From contig JAUIRK010000838.1 in NCBI GenBank assembly GCA_030549495.1, positions 1 to 64,000 on the forward strand: DNA of 64,000 bases, in the 5' to 3' direction. Below the pieces are notes generated by a model. That model ran no database searches. It had not been told where the DNA came from and saw only the letters and a list, made by a program, of their open reading frames with translations. Shown here piece after piece: positions 57,271-64,000 of this stretch (its first letter is position 1; each line of letters begins with the position of its first letter). The position numbers were made by a program, and so were the translations under genes. This DNA is from Nectonema munidae (Eukaryota > Nematomorpha > Nectonematoida > Nectonematidae).

Positions 57271-57621
57271 GTGATAGCTGCTGAAGGAATCTGCATCTCC
57301 CGCTCAAAGAAGATTGCTTTCTTGAATACAAACACATCCGACAGTTTTATGATGAAAGTAGTTAAGCCTCCTTCCAGCAATCAAATAAAATATATTGGCA
57401 ATAAAGATTTGCCTTCAAAGAAACTTGCTGCTAAACAGTTTGTCAAAAAAACTTTCAAGATGCTTATTGAGAAGGGAAGGTATTCAAGTGTTCAACACGT
57501 ATGCATCTGCTTTTTTTCAGAAAAATGCGATCGCGCTGTGAACGAAAAGGGAAAAGATTACATTGCACTCATAATAAGGCTTGGATTACATTTATCATTT
57601 AAAGATTGGTATGAAATCTGA
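57271..57621 (+). CDS. Unrecognised 116-codon ORF
   Basis: Residues include MIAAEGICISRSKKIAFLNT, SDSFMMKVVKPPSSNQIKYI, LPSKKLAAKQFVKKTFKMLI and CDRAVNEKGKDYIALIIRLG. The composition (Lys, Ser, Val, balanced charges) is less AT-biased than neighbouring chance ORFs, and a possible frame extends upstream (KYKIDRNSNIQHYGEK at about 57,220-57,268). I do not recognise the family. It could be a transposon fragment, a decayed gene or an exon. AAG|GTATTC at about 57,480 and TTTTTTTCAG at 57,521 could bound a 42-nt intron, but this is unsupported. Confidence 0.3.
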   Translation: MIAAEGICISRSKKIAFLNTNTSDSFMMKVVKPPSSNQIKYIGNKDLPSKKLAAKQFVKKTFKMLIEKGRYSSVQHVCICFFSEKCDRAVNEKGKDYIALIIRLGLHLSFKDWYEI

Positions 57622-57890
57622 AAATTTAGAATAGGTCAGAGTTATCATAAATGGCACAGATGCCAATATATGAGGATTTAGTCACTCAAGATATTTTAGA
57701 ATTTGAATTTGTCCTTTTTTGCGTGAAAGAGAGAATCTTTTAGATGAAGAAGGTGGATAACTTTGTTTATTGAAAAATGAACATCACGAATGATTCATCC
57801 GAAAACCTTCTTCACTTTTCTTGTTACCTTCTTCTCGGACATCAAATTCTTGCACCATATGTATTATGCTTCATCCGATAATTTCATCGC

Positions 57891-58431
57891 GGTAATTTCA
57901 TCGTGGAAATTTCATTGAAAAGTAAATTAATCGTGATGCAATACATCGTTGGTATTTTCATCGTATAGTGATTACATCGCGAGATTTATGGATTGACCAT
58001 TACTTCCTTGCGGTGTCACAAGATAATCCCACAATTTGCGTATACAATTATGCATACATTTTTATAAAATTACTAACTGTATACTACACATTTATTTGTA
58101 TCTTCATACCTCAAAATGTCTTTAAGTGCAGGAAAAGCAGCTTTAATTTAGACTTATCGTCATTGTCTCTAACTACCTGGATTTCTTCTCAAATTCTGTG
58201 TATATATAAATATCTTTTCATAGGATATTTTTTTTAATAATAAAACTAAAAAATCATTTAATTGTTCGCAATAAACTTAAAAAAATTATAAAGAGAATAT
58301 TTACAAAATAACATTGAGCGTCAAGCATAAAATTAGTAAGACGATGTAATTACTGCACGATGAAAATACTTGACGATGAAAATACCGACGATGTTTTGAA
58401 TCACGATAAATTTACTATGCGATGAAATTAC
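57891..58431. mobile_element. Fold-back element with ~90-bp imperfect inverted ends
   Basis: The left arm (57,891-57,978, GGTAATTTCATCGTGGAAAT through GTATTTTCATCG and GATTACATCG) is about 80% complementary to the right arm (58,342-58,431, CGATGTAATTACTGCACGAT through CGATGAAATTAC). GACGATGAAAATAC is repeated inside the right arm. The interior is AT-rich without coding capacity. No target duplication was resolved. Confidence 0.6.
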
Positions 58432-60690
58432 TTTTTTATTTTGATTTCGTTTTTATTTGTTGATTGGAACTTATAGTAAAATTTTTATTATATAAATTAA
58501 TTTTTATTCCACAAAGTCAGTTAATTTCACTCAAGTCTTAGGGTGGCCAAAGGTTCCTTCCATGAGGGGGGGGGGGGGTGGAGTGATTTGCTCTCTGTCA
58601 TCCATCCTCTCTGGCTACGCCTATCTATTCGATGGAATCTGTGATTTTCCTATATTTTAAGTGTCTCAGAATATATTTCGAAAAGCTTTGTAGACATCAA
58701 ATCTTAAAATAAATAAATTTTTTGTAATGACACTTTTTTGATTTTGGCATCTATAGCTTATGTTCTTTTTCAATAGTTTATATTTCAAAAATTGAGATTT
58801 TACAGTTTCATTGATTTTTTTTCCATAATACGAAATTTTATCGCCTCTCTTTCTCTAAGGTGTATTGATTTTAATCAATATTCTGAAAGAAAATCTATGC
58901 TGCTCTCTTACTTTAAACGACTCCAATACACGCTTAGCTCAGTGTGTGTTTGTGTATGCATCTTCTACATCAAGAATGATTCCAGGCTTCACGTATTGAT
59001 TTTATTTTTCCCCTCTTACTTACTACCTGCATTCAATTGTTAGCATTGTGAAAATCTGGGTGAAGTGTAAGTAGCATTTTTTTTCTATTTACGATATCCT
59101 TCCTAATTTTACCTGTATATTTGAGCTTCAAGACACCTTTACCATATATTGTACTTATTTCAAATTTTCACTGCTAGTATATACATACCATTATCTTTTT
59201 TTAAAGTTCTAAAATCTGAAGCATGCCAGAACACAATAGACTTGGGATCGTGTTTACTATACATTTAACTTCATTTTCCTTTTCATTATTCAAAATAAAT
59301 AGCACTTACATTATTTTAAAAATAGCAATCGGTATCCTTCGTTTCTTTCCGTTAATTTTTCTAAAAAATGAACTACAGTTGATGCTTACAATTTTTTGAA
59401 CTTTAACATGCTCTAAAAATTAGAACTTTACAAAGTTTTCCAAAAATCTCAGTACCAAATTTTCATCTTCTCAGCTGGTTCTCTAATGAATGAAAAATAT
59501 CATCTTTAATCAGCAGGGCTTGAGCGATTTTTAAAAAATTTCTCCATGAAAATATTCAGATGGCATATTTTTATCTAAAAATATTTATATCCAATTATAA
59601 CTTTTCTTTTCCTTAAAAAATCCATATAACTTATGAAAATTAATTTTAAATTTTTATTTTTTTAACAAAACTTTTACTTACTTTTTCATGTTAATAAGGC
59701 AACAAGTGATTTTTGTCTGTCCTAGAATAAGATTCATCCATTTGCAGCTACCGACTTTAAATTCAAAAAAAGTCATAACCATAATTTCTATATGTGTGGC
59801 TTCTCTGTATGTGTGTTCTAAATTTTATTCGAAGTATCTTTTTGTCCTATCCAATTTAACACATATGTTAATAAAGGTTTGAACATTGTTTTTATTATAC
59901 ATATTTATGGACATATACTGTATATCATAAAAATTTGGCGCTTTTCTTTCCCTGAAAATTAAAAGTCGTAATTTCACAACTAAATTTCAGGCGAAAGTGG
60001 TAAAAGTAAGTTTTCCTATTTTTTATAATAATATAATTATCAATAATTTTTTGAATAAATAAATATTTACAATATTTTTTCTAAATGCCAGCAATACCAA
60101 TATTTGGATAATATGGATACAAAGAACTTATTTTTTTTGAAGTCAGATGTTACACCTCATCAAAAGTGAATGGTATTTTAATTACCAAGAATAGTAATGC
60201 CAGGCATTGTTACGACTTTTTGTTTTCGGTGTATATTTTGGCAAAATTCGCGAGAATCTGATATTTCGCAAATATAGAAAAATAAGTGTAACATATGAAG
60301 ATAATTTTGAAAATATTTGATTGCTAGCAAAAATAGCCTTACACAAACTTTTTTTAACTTCTAAAATTCACTAATTTTGACTTTTTTTTTTATAATTTAG
60401 CATTTTAGTTTACAATCTTTATTGTATTTCTTTTAACTTTGTCTAGTCAAACACATTTGCTTTTAAATATAATGCCCTCAATTTTTCGTTCATATCTTGC
60501 AAACCGCTTCAGATAGTTTTTTTGTATGATCCTGCTAACAAACTTCTTTTTAAGGGAAAATATCCGTATTCCCATTATATATACGCTTTAGGGAATGTTT
60601 TCCACCAAATCTTATTTTCAATAAATTTTTCTAATCTCACTATTTTGTCTATATGGCATAAAAAATAACTCACAAACTTTTATAATTTAG
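58432..60690. other. AT-rich region; possible microexon near its end
   Basis: No gene recognised. There is a poly-G run of about 12 at 58,566-58,577. At 59,991-60,005 a 15-nt segment (GCGAAAGTGGTAAAA) lies between a good acceptor (TAAATTTCAG) and a perfect donor (GTAAGT); see findings. Confidence 0.35.
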
Positions 60691-60996
60691 ACTTTCAAGA
60701 AGGCATGAGTAGTGATAATTGTGAAAAATTGGAGTGGTGTGATGTTGAATCCGTGATATGCAGAAATAAAGCAAATCCGCTGAATTATTTTCTGAATGAA
60801 GAAGTTGTGGAATCCTATTCTTCGAAAGCAACTCAAAATGGCTTCACCTTCCCAGACTTGATTCAATGCGACATGAAGTACCAAGAGCATGAGTCCAACA
60901 TAGGCTTAGTTATTGGCGATGAAGACTGCTATGACATCTTTGCTGACATCATAAAAAAGGCCATTTTGCACAAGTTTGAAATTGACGATTTGAAGG
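60691..60996 (+). CDS. Phosphagen (arginine/creatine) kinase-like, N-terminal domain exon
   Basis: Phosphagen kinases move phosphate between ATP and a guanidino compound to buffer energy. The exon begins after TATAATTTAG, is open throughout and ends at the donor GTTAGC in phase 1. An ATG lies at 60,705, but the frame is also open upstream to the acceptor, so this may be an internal exon. The match is to the small helical N-terminal domain: NPLNYFLNEEVVESYSSKAT corresponds to the family's KYLTxEVxxxLKxKxT, GFTFPDLIQCDMKY to the xTLxDVIQSGVxN region, and NIGLVIGDEDCYDIFADIIK to GVYAxDxExYxxFAxLFDPII. The usual DPIIEDYH that closes the domain is replaced by KKAILHKFE, so the copy is diverged. 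The catalytic domain was not found downstream in the window. Confidence 0.55.
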
Positions 60997-61253
60997 GTTA
61001 GCAACATATTTTTGTGTCTAACTCACTGCTGTTCACACGAATATTTGAAGTAAAAATGGAATGAATAAGGAATGATAATTTGATATTAATTTAGATTTTA
61101 CAAGTTACTTGCCTGCCACGTTAAGATCTAAAATTAAATGATTGGTATATATCAATGAGCAAAAAAAATTAAAAAAAAAATTCTTGAACAAGAAGAAAGA
61201 ACTTCTCTTTTTATAATGACTTTTATATCAATTTTAAATATGTTTCCAGGATA

Positions 61254-61308
61254 TTGTTATGCCATATCTCTAAGGGGATTGTTATGCCATATCTCTATGA
61301 ACGAAGGC
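61254..61308 (+). repeat. 24-bp tandem duplication
   Basis: ATTGTTATGCCATATCTCTA occurs twice in immediate succession (about 61,254 and 61,279). Confidence 0.7.
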
Positions 61309-61716
61309 ATGATGTAACATTTTTACCATTCAAGCTTGCTTTACATATTCACTTTTTCGTTTATAATTTGTATACATTAACTTCCCAATCTAAACAAATA
61401 AATAAATTCTTCTTCTTCACAGTCTGCTAAAATTTGTATCAGAAGAACTAGTTGGATATCATTTTTGTCTATCTATAGTAAATACATAGCTGTCAAATAC
61501 ATTAGTTCACTGCATACACTTTGTTACTTCACACAATCTCGGTTTAACGTCTTTTTAGGAAAATGAAAATGCGATTCCGTTTATCGAGCATCTTGCCTCG
61601 TAAGTACTTATCGTTCTTCCATCTTCAGAGTAGAGGTGTTGAGTTGGATTTAGAATTAACTTTAAAAAAATTTACTTTGCTTAACACAGCTTAGGAAATT
61701 TGAGAAGTAGGTCATT

Positions 61717-61828
61717 TCGGCCTCAAGACAATTAGGTCTCTACTCTAAATATATTGTTCATAATATTGACTCAATTCCAAATTCTCTCGACTTCGAATTA
61801 CACAAAGGCAAAATTGTCTTGAGGCCGA
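61717..61828. repeat. Perfect 17-bp inverted repeat
   Basis: TCGGCCTCAAGACAATT (61,717-61,733) is exactly complementary to 61,812-61,828, with 78 bp between. It is probably the stem of a small MITE. No target duplication is clear. Confidence 0.55.
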
Positions 61829-64000
61829 AGAGTTTCTGAAGAAAGGAATGATGATAACGTGTATTAATAATATGTCTTTAGTATCAGATATATTTTCTTT
61901 CAAAATCAGCGCTAAAGTTTGATGCACATTCCAGGCCTAGTGTGTTTGAAAGTATAGAACATGGCAGGCAATATTTTTGAGCTTTGGACCGCATTCAAGT
62001 CTACTTACTGTTTAACGGAGTGAAATGAAATTCTGTTCTATCCCAAATTTTAAAAGCATATTAGTAAAATGCCAAAACATATGTCAAATTTAAAGTACTT
62101 TGATTTTTGTAGTTGTTTCTGTCCTGGATGTAAATATGTAATTTGTTTTAGCTAAGAATAATGATTTTTTCTTTTTTGCTTTTAAAAGTTTAAATTTTGG
62201 GAAGATTTTTGACTTTAAAAATGTCTTTTATTTTTTCAAAAATGCAAATATTATAATTTTTTTAAGTTTCTCAAATTTTTTTAAAATTATTTGTTGAACC
62301 CATGTTAATGCTGTTTAGAATACGAATGAGAAACGTACAATTAATTCCATTTTGTTCTTGACAGATGTAATACCCTTTGCATACAAACTCTTAACATATG
62401 TTTAATAGATAAATAAGCAGTCATTAAAATGGAAACTTTTGAAGCGGTCAATTACCTATACTCTCTTTATTGATATACTAAAATCACCGTTGTTCTAGGC
62501 TTAATGGTAGAAATGGGTGACACGACATTTCAATCAAAGCACATTCCAACGAAAAGACATTTCAAAGATAAGGCATATCAAGCCAAGAATATTTCAACAA
62601 TAAAAATTTAACTTGATATAGAAAAGTTCATTTAGCTTTCCATTAATATAAGTATTATTGGACGGTTCAAAAATTCCGAAAAACTTTTAGCGTATTGAAG
62701 CTTTTCCATATATCAGCAAATCTAAATCTTTTTCAATAGATAGAAAGGGTTAGGTTTAATTTTATCAATAAACTATATTTTCTACAAACTTCGCTCAAAA
62801 GAAATAAATATAGATTGAATAAAGATTTATTTTTAGTTTAATTTAAATGGAAATCTTTAAGGTGGAATAGCATTTTATCAAAGACTTAATAAGCACACTT
62901 TAAAACGCTAGATATCTAAAACACATATGAGTGTGAATTTATAATCAATAAAATGAAATTTTAGTCATAAAAATGTCACCGAGGAAATGTATCAGTAAAT
63001 TAATCTACAATGTTAATCGCAGTAACTAAGAGGTATTTTTTAAAACATATTTTTTGTCTAGTTAAAAAAATTGAATTTTGAAATATTCTTTGGTAGAAAC
63101 GGGCTTGCCTTGATTGAATCCTTGGTTGAAATATCCTCAGGTATTCGAACAGTAGAAATCATCACTTCTGCGGTTAAAACAATTAACTTATGTTTAAGAT
63201 TTGGCGCATCAAGCACTATATCTATCTTTCGGTATTTATCATCTTTCGGTAACTTTCGGTAAAATCATATATACGATAAATAATACGAACTTATACATAC
63301 GATGGAAATAGAAACAACTAGTGTATGTACATAAAAGAGCTCAGTGTGCGTTGTAAAAATTTGCCCGCAACGCCCGTCCCCTACCCGCATTTATTATTTT
63401 TCACCCGTGGCGCAAGCGACTGTAGCAATTTAAAATGAACACACAACTATTTCATTTTTATAAAGAGTATATCCTTTAAATGCTACTACTGGTTTTATAC
63501 ATTGAATTTTTATGATGTTTAGATTTAAAACCAGCTTTTATAGAATATCAATTACATTTGGCTTTTCAACGCTGAACTTCTTGCAGAAATAGGATGTCCG
63601 GTAAGACTAGCAGCACTTATTGCCAAAATAGATAAAACATTACGCGCAACAACACAAAGTATACAAACATTCCTTCAACATATGGCATTGCATATGTGTA
63701 ATTAAAAATATACTTTGTCTGAAGAAAGAAATGGAGCTTTGATGCTGTAAAAGTGCCAGTGTTTGTGATGTTATTAATTATGCTATTCTTTGCATACTCA
63801 GATATGAGCTGTGAATGCATATCTTATAAATGATGCAATTTTTTAAGGATTAATTTGCAAATACCCGTAATTTTACAATTTAACCGGGAATAACCCGCAG
63901 TACATATGGGATCCATTTCGTTTGCCCTGCAGTAAGTTTGAAACAAATGATTCACACCCGCAATAATATGTAGGTCACGCAAAATCGCCCTCCCCCCCCC

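Larger units (their letters stand above)
60997..64000. other. Unannotated region to the end of the window
   Basis: Apart from the small repeats listed, no exon or transposon was recognised. ACCCGC/CCCGC motifs recur at about 63,362-63,410 and 63,865-63,960, and the window ends in a poly-C tract, as seen beside several hAT ends elsewhere in it. It may include intron or missing exons of the kinase-like gene. Confidence 0.35.

Noticed and set aside
61560-61600. Possible 41-nt exon between TTTTTAG and GTAAGT after the kinase-like exon
   Set aside because: Its phase does not fit the phase-1 end of that exon; the joined reading meets a stop (GGA AAA TGA).
1-64000. CRISPR arrays, bacterial operons or phage genes
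   Set aside because: The window has spliced genes, tRNA-derived SINEs and LINEs; no regularly spaced repeats of CRISPR type were seen.

Overview
This 64 kb window is AT-rich animal nuclear DNA crowded with transposon remains. The organism is probably an arthropod. A sea-louse-like copepod would fit the AT content, the dense hAT/piggyBac debris and the repeated uncharacterised arthropod-type gene family, but the sequence does not settle the species. Nothing bacterial or viral in layout was seen.

The main host gene is a complete echinoderm microtubule-associated protein-like (EML/EMAP) gene on the + strand. It has 15 exons from 23,719 to 54,984, joined in phase with no internal stop, and encodes about 749 residues: an N-terminal trimerisation coiled coil, a HELP motif and WD40 repeats. 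Intron 1 is 17.4 kb and full of mobile elements, while several 3' introns are only 56-65 bp. Near the right end, at 60,691-60,996, lies one exon resembling the N-terminal domain of a phosphagen (arginine/creatine) kinase. The rest of that gene was not found in the window.

Layout. 1-8 kb: two decayed copies of an uncharacterised multi-copy gene family, each just downstream of the same tRNA-derived SINE head, plus hAT and piggyBac scraps. 8-17 kb: AT-rich spacer holding a hAT element with both ends and a target duplication (10,010-11,668) beside a truncated Jockey-like LINE. 16.97-20.32 kb: a piggyBac element bounded by TTAA and interrupted by an old LTR-retroelement fossil. 21.7-23.6 kb: LINE debris and a hairpin/minisatellite composite. 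23.7-55 kb: the EML gene, with MITEs, SINEs, hAT derivatives and LINE tails in its introns. 55-64 kb: mostly unannotated AT-rich sequence, a long-TIR fold-back element, an unrecognised 116-codon ORF and the kinase exon.

The strongest repeat signal is a piggyBac-type MITE family: eight copies of about 130-139 bp, with TTAA at both ends in nearly all, in two sequence subtypes. Two related copies and a second diverged TTAA family lie in the EML introns. Gene calls rest on recognising protein families by eye; no database search was possible.
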